From NCBI GenBank assembly GCA_963662175.1, contig OY759221.1, positions 14,795,027 through 14,859,026 on the forward strand: a DNA stretch of 64,000 nt, read 5' to 3'. The position numbers and the translations under genes were made by a program. Source of the stretch: Aradus depressus (taxonomy: Eukaryota; Arthropoda; Insecta; Hemiptera; Aradidae). This document shows, piece by piece, positions 1 to 11,921 of this stretch (positions are counted from its first letter, which is position 1; each line of letters opens with the position of its first letter). The notes beneath the pieces are model-generated. The model had not been told where the DNA came from, ran no database searches, and worked only from the letters and a program-made list of their open reading frames with translations.

Positions 1-369
1 TGGAAAGGAGCATTTCGATGTAGGACTCAAAATTAAAAAGCTTGGATTCGGTTTGATTTGGATTGTTTAGCTGTATCCCATAATTTCAGTCTGTCAGATG
101 GAGACGTTGTATAAGATATTGTCAAGGTTGATGTCAACTGAAAGTTTTTACTTTGCTCCAAGTAGTCATTGCAGTTCGAAATTTCGATGTAATTCTCGCC
201 GTTTAAGTTGTGTGTGAGGATACCAAATCAATGTGTTGACGAGATACGATCCAATATAAGATACTAAAGGTAATTTGCATGCGGTAATTTAATGAGATGA
301 TGTGGTTTAACCTAGCCTCTCAAATTGTGAAAAGCAGATCACTGAAACATAATAAAAACAAAAGTCGTC
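1..369. other. left edge, no feature recognised
   Basis: AT-rich sequence with no open frame I can defend. The last coding exon of the ROGDI gene was looked for here on the minus strand (a short exon encoding the family's serine-tyrosine-tryptophan rich C-terminus) and not found, so it probably lies beyond the window. Confidence 0.4.
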
Positions 370-562
370 GCTAAAACACCGGCAATGTACTACCCCGAAC
401 GATTTAGTCAACTAACTTCACACCCACTCCAAAACCAGTCGACCATTTGCGCTAATATTCAATAGTTGAATTGCATAGGTGCTCCTAAATCCTCGTACTA
501 AATTTTATGTTGATAAATTCATTACATCGGCAGTTATTAGGGTTTTTGAATTGAGCCCCCTC
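370..562 (-). repeat. family A dispersed repeat, fragment
   Basis: Reverse-strand copy of the most frequent repeat in this window. Recognisable blocks are the AATAACTGCCGATGTAATGAA-like block, the block around a GTCGA following GGTCG or CTGGT, and the 'cctcgtactaaatttt' block, all shared with the copies near 31300, 33200, 41400 and 57350. It starts about ten bases past the splice donor of ROGDI exon 6, so it sits right at the start of the last intron. Confidence 0.65.
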
Positions 563-573
563 TTGTAGTGTAC

Positions 574-3500
574 CTTGTCTTTAAGCTGCTGACACAGCTG
601 AAGGGCGACAGTGAAGAGAACAAGAACCTCGTTGAGCCAGGGGACCGAGACCTCCGCCTGATGTGTGTCGAATTTCATCGCCCCATGGATAGTGGTCACC
701 TGGTAGACAGCAAAGACCAGTTTGTGGCTCTGGATGTAGAAACTCACCGCCAGATCCTCCGGCAGACTTGGCACCAGACACTTCTACATCAACCCAGCAG
801 ACAAATATCTTTAGAACAATCAAAATTAGCGATAAAAAAATAGACGGGACCCGCTATCCAAAACCTGAAGCAATTATTCTCTCACCTACAGTTTAAATAA
901 CTTACGACATTCTTGATGATGTAGACGCAGCTTTAAAAAGTCTCCTAATATATTAATTACTACACTGGCATGCTTCCTGAGAACTCTGAAAGGTTCTATG
1001 TCATATAATGATAATGTAAACGTATCGGGTGATCTTCCCATCATAGGTACTTAACATGTGTCGTGATAATTAAATGAATTATTCATTAACCATCATAATT
1101 CTACAAAGATCTTGAATAATAATTTCATTTTTCCTGATGATACTTGTTCACATTATATTTTATTAAAATAATATTTTTTCTTCTGTATCATAATTATAAT
1201 TTCTTTGTCTTTGACCTTTTTCATGTACTTAAAGGAAAAAAACGCAAAAATCTTGGCAAACGACAGATCTAGAATATAAATATTAACGAAGAGTACCAGG
1301 GTGTTCTCTCAACTTTATTTTTGTAATCTTCTGGTATTTTCGTAAAACTTTTCAGAATTTAGATAATTTAACTTTCAGATTAGTATCGACTAACAATGCA
1401 TTGAATTATAGTTTACCAACACAATGGTATACAACACCAAGAGCACCTTGATCAAGACAATGTTTCACAAGATTTTCGTGTAGACTTAAATGTAATTGCA
1501 CGAAAAAATAAATAATAATAAAAATAAAAATAGCCTTAAGCTTACCATATTTCTACTCTTCATCAGATCATCAATAGTGCGTTTTCGAGGTAAAATAAGA
1601 GAGGTTCTCCCTCTCTGGAGACAGCCAAGGATGTTGCCCAGAATGTGTAGCACTTCTTCTGAAGATCTAAAAAACAGTTCATGATAAGTTTAGCAATAAT
1701 TCACTTAATTATATTACACAATGCACAATTTTGACTAAAATTATTGAACATTTCCCCTTCCCCCAACAAAGTGCCCCAATATAATTATCATTCTCTGTGT
1801 ATAGATAATTCGAATGAACACTTCTTGTAGGTAAACCAAATTACTACAGATTTCCTATAACATATATATTTCCTAGATTGAGTGACCTAACAGATGCTGC
1901 GGTCATGCTGATACGAAACTGTTCCCCACTATAGGTGTACTTCCATATGGACCCGCATCTTCAAATAGATATTTTGGCCCCTTTAATTCGATTTTTAAAA
2001 AGAAAAGCTATACCAATTTATATAGAAAAGTTTCAATTGTAGAAAAAAAAATTACAAAAAAAAAAAAATACGAGATAAGTTTTTGCTTAGTATCAATTTT
2101 CCGTATGGGATCGCCAATGAGTTTGGTTTCACTGAATTGTTTTAATCAGTAGTACTTTTCCTCAATTAAGGAACTCAAGGGAGTCAACATTTGACTCTTT
2201 CGGATAAATTGAGGAAAAGTATCATACAATGTACAGTTCAGAATAGTCTGTACAGGTTCACTAATAGGACCGACGGGAGGGTCAAAAATTCATTCAATCG
2301 GACACATGATATGAAAAGAACAAATTATATGTGATTTAAAAATGATATCATGTATCCGAAAGAATACAATTTTGACCCTCACGTCTTCATATACAATTAA
2401 TTACTGAAGCCAATATGGGCTTGATCTGGGGCTCAACTAAACCTTCGAAACCTTGGATTCGAACTTATAGAATCCAAACCCTACAATCCCGTATCCTTCG
2501 TAAAATCACAAACGCTCCATTCTACGTCTCTAATGCTATCCTTCACAATGACCTGCAGATTCCCTTTGTAAGGGATGTAATTAAATCCCCCTACAGAAAA
2601 TTCCATTCTACCCTTTCCTTTCACCCTAATCCTTTAGTCCGCAGACTTGCCACAAGAACCCTTCCTAATGTTCATGATTGAGATTGAGGCGGCAATGACC
2701 TCGAGATAGGTCTAGTGGATTGAAGACTAATCATCTACAACGTTTTATGTTTCTTTATCAGTTAACAATTTTTTTTTAATATATATTTTAATTTCTCTTT
2801 CTCATCCGCAATAACAAGATAATGGAGTGTCATTGATGAATGATTTCTCTTTCAACATCAAAGACATTTATTTATTATGTATCACATTTGCATATAGTGT
2901 ATATATAGCTGGAAAAAAAAAAAAAAAAAACCTCACGTCAGTCGTTTTATTGAAGCAGTGAAGGTTTTACTAAACTAAACTTTAACTAAAGTATATATTG
3001 CATTTGAGGGCGCCGGTGGTTCAGAGGTAGCGCATGCTAGCCTACTGAATCTTAAGATCGCGGGTTCCTGGTCGAGGCCCTTAGGTTTTTTTAAATGGGA
3101 GGTGAAAAACCCTTCAGCATTCTAGTAGTAGGCGATATGACCTCGTAGTTAACATCCGGGCATAAGTCACAATAACTATTGCATTTGTAACAAATCGTAT
3201 TGTATAACAAATTGTAAAACTTGCCGGGCCCATACGAAGTACACCCTCATTATTACTATTTTTTTAAGCATACTGTATAAATTTTGAAGGTCCTTTGAGT
3301 GAAACTTGTTAATGGTGCAACTTTGGCCTATTTAAATGTTTTCCCTCATTCAACATCCGATGATGCAATGGGTTTTTTTTTGTATCAGGAGACGAGGAAG
3401 TAATAAATACTGTAACATAGACGTTGTTCCAAGGCCAGGAGACCAGCTTACAAGTAGACATGTAGGGTCCAAAGAACAAAAACTTAATTGGTTCTCAAAA

Positions 3501-4861
3501 GGGCCGAATTTGACAAAGAGCAAATATTATAACCGAATTCATGAGAAAATCAGGAATTTTTTTTATTTCCTTAGAAAGTTATGTAATCGGTTACAAATTG
3601 GATGCGGAGTTTTCAACGCAATTTCTTGTTTTCCGACCTCCTGATATCATAAATTAAAAAAAAAAAAAAGAATGCATCGACACGAAAAATTTCATGTGTA
3701 TATTCAAATAATAAGGGCGGCAATATTAATTTGTTAGCTGAATCAGTTGAATGGGAGGTCAACTCAAAAAAATCACCATAACTGCTGATGTAAAGAATAT
3801 ATCGACATGAACTTTCATATTTAAATTCAAAACCAAGTAAGGATGGCTCCTATTAATTTTCCGCAAAATAGATCGAAGGGAACGGGGCCTCGAATTGAAT
3901 ACTCTAATAACTGGTGGTGTAATGAATGTATCGACACAAAATTTAGAAGCCCTTGTGTAAGTCAAATATTGAGTCTTCGGAGGGAGAGGTAACGAACGTT
4001 ATACGATTGGATAGTAGCTGCTAAATGCCTCTAAATTGCCGAAAATTAAAACTACAATGATTAGCACCACAATAAAATTTTGCGGTTTCCTCAGTAAGTT
4101 TTGCCAAAAATATTTTCGTTATCAACAGAACTCAACATATAGTATTATCAACATGAACAAATGAGTTTGTCACTTACTGAAATATATAGTCTTTGTCAAT
4201 ATTTTCAATATTGATAATAGCTTGATTTAAATGATTAATTGAATCTTGAATTTGATGAAGTCGCCAAGGATTTTCATTCAATATTGAAGATCTATAGTGT
4301 ACCAATTGTTGACGTTGTACTTTAAAACTGACATCCTAAAACATATATTTAACAATAGGATATGACAAATGGTACAGGAAATAGGTCACACTTAATATGT
4401 ATGAAGTAATGTTATTGTAGTTGACTGACAACACGGTATACGTACAGCATGGGTAATACAATCCCCAGAAAGTGACACAACACATTTTAATTGGTCTAAA
4501 CCACCAAGGACAAACTTTTCATGTTTCAATGGGCCATCGCTGTTGAATGCCATCGGAAACCTATGTAGACACTCCTAAAAAAAAGACAAAACAAAACATC
4601 AATTGAAATGAAAAGAAATTGAAGCAAGAAGAAAACAAAGAATCGAGTGTTCAGAATATGTACTTACAACTAATATGTTGTTCAGCTGGTTAAGAACCGC
4701 ATGAACTTCCTTGTGAAGTACCCATTCAAATTCACTTTGCTAAAAGTATGCAAAATATAAAAATTAAATCTACATATTTCAACAAAATATACGTTACTGT
4801 TAATATGATTTGAAAATCTTACAAGACTCAAAGCTTCTTCTCTTTCTGCATCAACCATCAT
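574..4861 (-). CDS. rogdi: ROGDI homologue (rogdi), 3' end outside window
   Basis: Six coding exons, all minus strand: 4823-4861 (start ATG at 4861), 4668-4739, 4446-4574, 4178-4335, 1546-1666, 574-783. Every junction is GT-AG and the phases agree (0,0,0,2,0). The spliced product in the window is 243 residues; the human protein has about 287. Key matches are FEWVLHKEVHAVLNQL near the N-terminus, the segment from LGGLDQL to ITHADV, and VPWLNEVLVLFTVALQLCQQ followed by LKDK near the C-terminus. ROGDI is a small cytoplasmic helical protein, mutated in Kohlschutter-Tonz syndrome, related to yeast Rav2 and linked to V-ATPase assembly with DMXL/WDR7; the fly gene affects memory. The final short exon is missing here. 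A second ATG follows the first directly, so the start is certain to one codon. Exons 1-4 are AT-rich and exon 6 is GC-rich in third positions. Confidence 0.92.
2401..2880 (+). mobile_element. Jockey-type non-LTR retrotransposon, 5'-truncated 3' end
   Basis: The open frame 2415-2681 encodes the end of a Jockey-like reverse transcriptase ORF2: WGSTKPS, then IQTLQSRILRKITNAPFYVSN and LVRRLATRTLP, the usual pattern after the polymerase domain. About 200 bases of 3' untranslated sequence follow, ending in a TTTATTTATT tract. The 5' side stops abruptly at about 2400, as expected from incomplete reverse transcription. It lies in a ROGDI intron. A longer inverted copy is at 7335-8275. Confidence 0.85.
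3005..3190 (+). mobile_element. tRNA-derived SINE copy, internally deleted
   Basis: The head reads like a tRNA gene: A-box-like GGTGGTTCAGAGGTAGCG, then GCCTACTGAATC and a B-box-like CGGGTTCCTGGTC. The body jumps from the GGGAGGTGAAAAA block directly to the TAGTAGGCGATATGACCTCG tail, so the middle of the full copies (compare 49530-49832) is missing. It lies in a ROGDI intron. Confidence 0.8.
3395..4010 (+). repeat. family A dispersed repeat, two adjoining segments
   Basis: Contains the GATGCGGAGTTTTCAACG block, the cgacacgaaatttcat block and two versions of the AATAACTG..GTAATGAATGTATCGACA block, one near 3780 and one near 3905. The duplicated block inside one element is typical of this family. 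It lies in the intron between ROGDI exons 4 and 5. Confidence 0.7.
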
Positions 4862-5574
4862 TATATTCTATATGAAATTATGGACAATTAAAGTAACCAA
4901 CAAAATAAATTTAAAAAATGGCTTTTAAAAATAAGAAAAAATAATCGGACTTTAAAGAGGGGTTTGACTTATAACTAAAAATGTTTTAATAGCGAAATAT
5001 AAAAACTAAAACAAATGAACAATATTGAAGAAATTGAGTCATACTTTTCAATGTTCTCAGACTATTACAACACGGGAAAAATTAACAACATAATTACAGA
5101 GATTAATTTATAAATTAGAACATCTGAGAAGAAAAAAAAATTTTGGTTTTTTTTTTTGTTTCTTTTAAGAGGACAAACTTAAAAGAAACCCTACCCACAC
5201 AGTAGCCTCCACTGCACTGTATTTCAGAGAACTCTAGTGTCGGTTTGAAGAAACAGTTCTGACGAATCGATATCTAGATTTTTTTTTAATAATCAAGATT
5301 TATTGCTAAACGCCATTTCAAACACAATAAATATGCGTTAATACATGTATTCATTTTTAAAAGAATAAGCTGAATAGTTTTCATGTATAATAGTTCAAAG
5401 CTGAAAAGTTTTTCTGAATTAAATTTTTAAGACAAAATATACTATGAAGGAAAGGTTACCCATTTGGGGGCCCTTAAAGGAAAGACAGTAAAAAATTCAA
5501 CTGATAGTTTTTAAAAATTCAGCAGGTATTTGAATTAGCTTTTTTACTGATAAAGATGTTTTTTTATTATAATA
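4862..5574. other. 5' region of rogdi, no distinct promoter motif
   Basis: This stretch lies upstream of the ROGDI start codon (minus strand). It holds A/T runs near 5140 and 5280 and no TATA box or initiator that I would commit to. The promoter should be here or at most a few hundred bases further right, where a Tigger element begins at 5575. Confidence 0.35.
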
Positions 5575-6314
5575 CATTGAAACCTCTCCATAGCGGACAT
5601 CGTCGGGTCTACCTTTTTTGTCTTTTATCGAGAGGTGTCCCTTATCGAGAGGAAAAAATAAAATTAAAAGGTTGATTTGAAAAAAAAAACAGTAAAAATT
5701 TGTAAAATGTAATTATAAATATACAATAAATTTTTCGAGTCAACCATTTGTTGCTTTGAAATTTAAAATCCCCAACATTTCGGCGACTTCGGATGCCTTT
5801 CCCTGTATCATAGAGCCAGAAACGGAAATTTTTTGGCTCTTACTCGGCAAAAACCATTGCGAACCATGGCGATCAATTTCAAATCCCTTCTGTGCTTTTT
5901 TTTTTTGTGAAAGCCGTTTTCATTTCCATGTTCCTGCCATTTTAGTAAAAGTTCATTCCTTTCTTTTAAAATGGTCGCGATCTGAGTCTTTCCCACCTTA
6001 AACTTTGCCGCTAAGTCCCTGACGGTTAGGACCTGCTTTTCTCGGTTTGTTATTTTTTAATAATTTCCCTGAACTCCTCCCCAGCCGTGCCTCATCACTG
6101 TGTTCCAAGAAACCAAGAGCCTGCTGTCCGCTTTTGGGAGGTAGATTTTTCGCACAGGACCGTTTAAGGCTGTCCGTTTCCGTTAAGAGAGGGACCGTTA
6201 TCGAGAGGTAAACTAAGCATTGATTTGTGTGGTCTGCTGCCGTGATCATATAAATTTTGTCCGTTAATAGAGTTATTCGCTACCTAGAGGTGTCCTTTAG
6301 AAGAGGTTTCACTG
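5575..6314 (-). mobile_element. Tigger/pogo-type DNA transposon, non-autonomous copy
   Basis: The element has terminal inverted repeats CATTGAAACCTCTCC (left) and, read from the right end, CAGTGAAACCTCTTC, each next to a TA dinucleotide as in the Tc1/mariner superfamily. The subterminal 'TAGCGGACATC' and 'CGAGAGGTGTCC' blocks repeat inside, as is common in Tigger. Length is 740 bp, far below an autonomous copy of about 2.5 kb, and only the N-terminal transposase region survives. Confidence 0.85.
5808..6057 (-). pseudogene. Tigger transposase N-terminal (CENP-B-like HTH) remnant
   Basis: Read leftwards from about 6057 the minus strand gives REKQVLTVRDLAAKFKVGKT, then QIATILKERNELLLKWQEHG. This is the first helix-turn-helix of pogo/Tigger transposases (CENP-B N-terminal type). 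The frame ends at 5808 and the DDE catalytic region is absent, so it cannot make an active transposase. Upstream frame remnants run to about 6249. Confidence 0.75.
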
Positions 6315-6394
6315 TAATATCAACAAAATGAAACTATAATAGTAAACCATAGTGGTTAAATATAAAACCTGATAATATTATTTCAAAACATATG

Positions 6395-6718
6395 TCACTC
6401 CTTACTTCTCACTTCCGCTCGTGGTTTTTCAATCATTTCAAATGCCTGCAACTTCTCCCAGGGACCGAGTAGTAGTGGGAATAGGAGAAAGAGTCCGAAC
6501 CAAAGATCTGGTAATCTCCTGATCTTCCTTTCCGTCACAGTCTTCTTCATCTTCTGTTCCAATGCTTCCCATTTCTCCCTCTGTCCGCAGAAGTTGCCAA
6601 TTTCTTCAGATTGTCTCATCTGCTGGTGACTACGAGATACGATCTGTGCTGCCCTTTCCTCTCTGATTCCTTTCCATTGCCACAGCCTGTGCGTTGCTTC
6701 AGCAGTGATATTCCTCAA
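6395..6718 (-). CDS. unidentified open frame, possible terminal exon
   Basis: An open minus-strand frame of about 107 codons ends in TGA at 6395. It has no ATG at its 5' end; the frame opens from TTG, or from an AG at about 6715 that could be a splice acceptor. The product is charged at first (motifs HRLWQWKGIREERAAQIV and KWEALEQKMKKTVTERKIRR), then has a hydrophobic stretch, LWFGLFLLFPLLLG, that could be a membrane helix, and a short basic tail. Base composition is clearly richer in GC than the flanks, like the conserved exons here. I recognise no family. It lies between a Tigger element and a foldback element, so it may also be a decayed transposon or retrocopied exon. Confidence 0.35.
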   Translation of the reverse strand: MRNITAEATHRLWQWKGIREERAAQIVSRSHQQMRQSEEIGNFCGQREKWEALEQKMKKTVTERKIRRLPDLWFGLFLLFPLLLGPWEKLQAFEMIEKPRAEVRSKE

Positions 6719-6815
6719 TACATATCTGATCCTTATTTTAATTCATCTTCTGTCACTGCTATATCTAAGTCCAATAGGGATGCTACAATGGGTACTCTCA
6801 GTCGTCTTCCAAGAA

Positions 6816-7075
6816 CAATTGAAGAGCACGGGGAAAGAACCAGGTTTGTCGCTTTTTTCTCGAATGTGAGTTATCGCCACTACAGTATATTAAACATATT
6901 TCACGATTCAACATCGTTACGGGCTTCTAAGAGACGGTTTTTCACTACGAAAACGGAAGCTAAAAATATGACGTGCGGGGAATTGATACATACGGACTTT
7001 CAAACATTAAATTTCAGTTTTCTCAATTTCAAAATCTGGTGACAAACCTGGTTCTTTGCCCGTGCTCTTCAATTG
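6816..7075. mobile_element. foldback MITE with about 34-bp inverted ends
   Basis: The left end CAATTGAAGAGCACGGGG and following bases to about 6850 match the reverse complement of 7041-7075 almost perfectly (one visible difference in the GGGGAAAG / GGGCAAAG part). The 260-bp element has no coding capacity. The superfamily is unknown, and a target duplication is not obvious because CAATTG at each end is itself palindromic. Confidence 0.75.
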
Positions 7076-7334
7076 AATATTAAATTATTCTGTGATCCCT
7101 ACTCAGTCTGAAGACAGGAAAGTTTAGATTATTTTAAAAAGCTGGTTATAAAGAGCTTATTCTCTGCCATTATCGTAACTTATTTTTGTTTCATTTATTA
7201 TTTAACTTGTAAGATGTAACGTGAAGCAGCCAGGGCGATTGGGATCCGGCACAGGTTGATTTCAGATGAAGACACGGCCAACTATGATTCTTTATTTTTA
7301 ATTTTATATTTACAACTATATGTATACAATATAT

Positions 7335-8275
7335 AATAAATAAATGTCTTGGATGTTGTAAGAGAAATCATTCATCAATGACACTCTATTATCTTATTAC
7401 GGATGAGAAAGAGGAATTAAAACATATATTAAAAAACAAAAATAAAATGATAAAGTAACATAAACCGTTTGTAGATGATTAGTCTTCAATCCACTAGTAG
7501 GTCTCGAGGCCATTGCCGCCTCAGTCTCGGAACATGAACATTAGGAAGGGTTCTTGTGGTAAGTTTGCGGACTAAAGTATTAGGGTGAAAGGAAAGGGTA
7601 GAATGGAATTTTCTGTATCGGGATTTATTTACATCCCTTACAAAGGGAGTCTGCAGGTCATTGTGAAGGATAGCATTAGAGACGTAGAATGGAGCGTTTG
7701 TGATTTTACGAAGGATACGGAATTGTAGGGTTTGGATTCTATAAGAATTCGAAGGTCTAGTTGAGCCCCAGAGTTCAGCTCCATACGCCCATTTGGCTTC
7801 AGTAATGGTTGTAAATGAGTCTTTTATTACTTAATGTAAGTTTCGATCTGTTGTCTAAAAATCGTAATAAGAGTTTGTATCGTCGATTAAGTTCTTGTCT
7901 TTTAAGTCTAGTATCAGAATTCCATGTCAGGCGTCTGTAAATAAATAATCCAAGGTAGCGGACGCGGGAAGGAGTGTGTTATAAAGAGTGACAGGAGGAC
8001 AGGTTGCACGACGCAGGGTGAAGGTGATGTGTGTACAGTTCTAATTGTTGTCCTTGAACCTCCACCTGCGGAACCATGTCTCAAGAGATGAAAGATGTTC
8101 CTGAATGGAATGGGAAGCTTTTTGTGGATCACTGTCTAAGGAAAGGATGGCAGTGTCATATGCAAAAGTGCATAGCAAGGTGTTAGGATAGGAAGGAATA
8201 TCGGCAGTGTATACTGTATAGAGGATGGGTCCTAGGATATACCCTTAAGGAACACCAGCTAGCTGAGGAAGGATT
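7335..8275 (-). mobile_element. Jockey-type retrotransposon fragment, reverse transcriptase decayed
   Basis: Read on the minus strand, the 5' part gives LAGVP, a stop, then GYILGPILYTVYTADIPSYP and a F-A-Y-D box where active reverse transcriptases have F-A-D-D, so the catalytic pair is damaged. Then follow SDPQKASHSIQEHLSSLETW and the TFTLRRATCPPVTL block. The C-terminal IQTLQ..LRKITNAPFYVSN..RTLP part is shared with the copy at 2401-2880. Several stops and frameshifts are visible. The two copies are inverted relative to each other and similar, so they belong to one subfamily. Confidence 0.85.
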
Positions 8276-8797
8276 ATTTTTATTAAAAGTAAATATCAGG
8301 AAGAATGGGGGAGGAGGGCGGACACACAGTGATAGAGCTCCGTTATAATATATTTTCAACGGAATAAAGAAAACATATTAAACAAAAATAAGGAGGGGAG
8401 AGAAAAAAAACAAGTGAAAACAAAACGTCGTTATATTTCTAAATTCAAATAATATTTATAAAATTCTTAATTATTCTTTGTTTTTTAAAAATAAATTAAT
8501 AGCTTTACATTTTTATACTATATATAAGTCATAACCCCACCAATATTCACATCAAATACAAGTTTTTGATTCCTTCTGACATCCCATGTATATAAATATC
8601 ATTTTTGTCAAATGTCTTTGAAACAAAAGAACTTGTTTGTAGTATTGAACAAATATTTACAAAGATAATCACAATTATTTATTTTAAATTATAGATGGTC
8701 ATACAATAAATTTTCATCTATACATCTATCATTTTACAGACATTTTCACTTTTTGTCATATACAGTAATATATAAAATATGATTTAATTTCTTCTTG

Positions 8798-8825
8798 ATA
8801 TATATATATATATATATATATATAG
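8798..8825. repeat. TA microsatellite
   Basis: About 13 TA units in a row, directly left of the TIR element that starts near 8844. Confidence 0.9.
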
Positions 8826-8843
8826 ATCATCTTATGCATATGT

Positions 8844-9671
8844 ACAGGGTGGTCCGGCTAGCGTGCACCACCCGTTTTTCTGGAGACAAGGCTTTTTTCA
8901 TATCTCAATAATGTGCATCTGGTCTCCAAATGTTTTCCCAGCAATGCTGTTTTTTTTAAAATGATACTGCTATATACTTTGAATTTTGAGAAGAGATTTA
9001 TAGTTAAAATTAATGAACACACTGCATTAAAACATATTTATTTACAATAATTGTTCAAAATGTCACCCATGTGACTGCATAGTTCAGCTCGCCTTATCAT
9101 TTGTTTATGTGTAACGATGAACGTTTGAGCTTGTCGTTACCAATAATCTTCATTATTTTGTAAATCTCGTTTCTAATGTAACCCCACAGAGAAAAAAATC
9201 TATAGAAGATAGATGCGCGGATCGTACCGGTTTGTAAGTTCCATAACAACAAGAACAGTACTGTTTTCAAGATAATAATCAAATTAGTTATGTTGAAGAA
9301 TTGGAGCAATGTATTGTATAAACATGTTCGAATGCACAATGTTCCTTACGACTTAACACTTAAAATAGTGATTAGGCATGCTTGACAATTATTGCAAATA
9401 CAAAATGTTTCAATGCACGCAGTTGGTTCATTAATGTTAACTAAAAATATCAGTGCTTAATTGGTAATTATAATTACTGAAAAAAAATAATTGTTTGCAT
9501 CATTGCTATCAGAATGCAAAGCTCGCAATCTGCATAAATGTGTAGAATGCCATTAAAAAAAAGTAGCCCGGCTGGAAAACATTGATGAATCAGAAGCATC
9601 TTATTAAAAATATGAAAAATGGCGTTAGTTTCGAGAAAAACAGCAGGTCCATGCAAGATGAATCACCCTAC
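8844..9671. mobile_element. non-autonomous DNA transposon with CAGGGTG-type ends
   Basis: The left end TACAGGGTGGTCCGGCTAGC and the reverse complement of the right end, TGTAGGGTGATTCATCTTGC, align as imperfect inverted repeats. A TA dinucleotide flanks both ends, suggesting the Tc1/mariner superfamily. I found no transposase frame in the roughly 830 bp between them; the open frames at 9097-9339 and 9474-9656 look like chance. Confidence 0.5.
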
Positions 9672-10785
9672 ATAATAAATATACATCCATTTATTTTAAG
9701 TTTATACTTAAAATATTCATAAAAATAAATAAAGAACAAAAACCTAAATATAATTCGGAATATAACAATGAAGGTAATGATTCCCCCCTCAATCCCTTCA
9801 ATATTTTGCGTAAACTTCAGGTCACAAAATATTGGAAAGGGATTAGATAAACGTGAGCGACCTTATACATATTTTTTTATAATATATTACTGGAAGGATA
9901 TAATAATTATAATAAAGAAATATTTTGCCATCGACAATGTTAAATAGTGCTAAAAACAACATGTAAAATATTGGACTAGAAGAATTACTACATTTTTTTA
10001 ATATAAATTAGTTTTCTGATTACTTTAACTAGACAAGTATAATAAATCATTCTTGATTCATCTTTCTTAAAAAAATGAATACTATTTAATAAAATTATAG
10101 GGAAAATATTAATTTAAAAGATAATATTAAGACCACCGTAAACACATTTACTTAAAAGTTGAATATTGAATGTTAGTGATTCATTATTCTCATATACATT
10201 AACTTTTTCCATGTAATCATTGAAATCCAAAACGAAGTATAAAAGTTTCACATACTAAATGCATAAATAGATCACATACTTAACACAATAGTTTAAGGAA
10301 TAGGAATAAACTACACTATAGTTTTTTTTAAACACCAAATGCATTTTTAAAAAACGTTTTATGTGCATCTTCAGCTTCTTAGAAGAAAAAGTCACAAATA
10401 ATATTGCCCAAACTGCGTAATCTCATTAAGTATATTTTAGAGAGCTTTCATAGACACCTACTAGGAAATTTTGGACTCAGGGTGTCACTTTTCCAAACAG
10501 TGTTGGGCACAAAAATCAATTTATGAACAGTTTTTGTTTTTGTTTGGTATCAACCAAAGATTTGAATCAGTTTTTTAGGATCGAAAGAAGTACTTGAATA
10601 AATTAATTCAATTACAGGAAAAATAAAGAATATCAAGAAATTAATAAATTGAATTTTCTCTATTATTTTCTTTTAATCGAATTTATTTAAGCCCTCAACA
10701 CTTCTTTCCCAAAAATTAAATTAATAAATAGAATATACAAAATGTTATTTATTACCAGAAATATTTTTTCAATTAATTTTTTTTA
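9672..10785. other. AT-rich intergenic stretch
   Basis: I see no gene, RNA or structured repeat here. It contains many short A/T runs and no open frame with protein-like content. Confidence 0.5.
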
Positions 10786-11425
10786 AGCGTTTCATTACAC
10801 CTGTACATATTTTTTAAATGAAGTTATTATAGGTAGTTTTGAGACAAAATTTTTTTACGGGGACATCAGTTAAATCTGACGGGTTGTCAAATAACCCAAC
10901 GCATTTCGATGCACGTATCTCACAATTAGGGACCCATAAGAGATTAGATCAATGACAATACTCATACACCCATCATCCAATAGGATTCATTGATGTAACA
11001 TCTATCTTGATATGTTTTCGACAAAATTAAACTTAAGGTAATCCTTCAATCAGCTCCCAAATGCAACAAAAAACTTATGAAACTCAGCCACAAGACAGCT
11101 GATTTGTTATCATCATCTGTATTGGGTTGGGATTGTTAAAAAAATAGAAACGAGCAATAAGCAAATGGGAACACATTTCTCCTTATGGCCTGCCAATGAG
11201 AAAGCTTCCCTCCAATCTCCATTTAACGATAGATAACTTGAAAATGGGAATTTTATATAGAAATCACATTCTACTAAGAAACAAATTTTTGAAGAGAATT
11301 ATCACATTGTCACATAAATTTTATTCAACTGAAGACATCTTTCAGAAATAATTTTGTCTCAAAACACAATTAAATTATACGTAACACATTTTTATTTCAA
11401 TTTTTCTGTCTTGAAATGAAACGCT
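10786..11425. mobile_element. palindromic MITE-like element
   Basis: AGCGTTTCATT at the left end faces AAATGAAACGCT at the right end, and GTTTTGAGACAAAATT (about 10837) faces ATTTTGTCTCAAAAC (about 11350), giving two nested inverted blocks at matching distances. No coding capacity is visible. The ends do not match a superfamily I can name. Confidence 0.55.
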
Positions 11426-11921
11426 GAAAATAGTCATAATATAGAATATATACTATTAAAAATTAGAGAAAAACTATAATAAGAGATATAACTTTTTATT
11501 ATTTAGGCCGTTAATATTTAATTATATTTTTCAAGTTGTGAAATTAATACTTGCATTGCAGAACATATTTGACCATAAACGCGCAACGGAATCGCGCAAC
11601 AGAATCAACATTTTATCTGAAGACATTTGTTTTAGCGATTTATGTTGCGTTACTGTCGTTCGAAGTATTTAAATTCTTTCCGAAAAAAATCACATGTCCT
11701 CAATTTGGAAATTGGCTTCAAACTTGTTTTTATTGTGAGAAACTCAGCATTTCTAAACGTAACTCCGTCAATGTCCCGCAGCGCATTCGAAAAAAAAAAA
11801 ACTTTCATTAGAATGAACATTCTCACAGAATTAAACCAAACGTTGCTACTAGAGCAATACAACAATTAAAAAGAAAAAAACGTGGAAAGTTTTTGTAAAC
11901 CAAACAAAAAATTAATAGAAA

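Noticed and set aside
568..843. 91-codon plus-strand frame over ROGDI exon 6
   Set aside because: Antisense shadow; the minus strand matches ROGDI residue by residue.
3005..3080. Genuine tRNA gene
   Set aside because: The A- and B-box-like sequence cannot form a proper cloverleaf with anticodon arm and continues into a repeated body; it is a SINE head.
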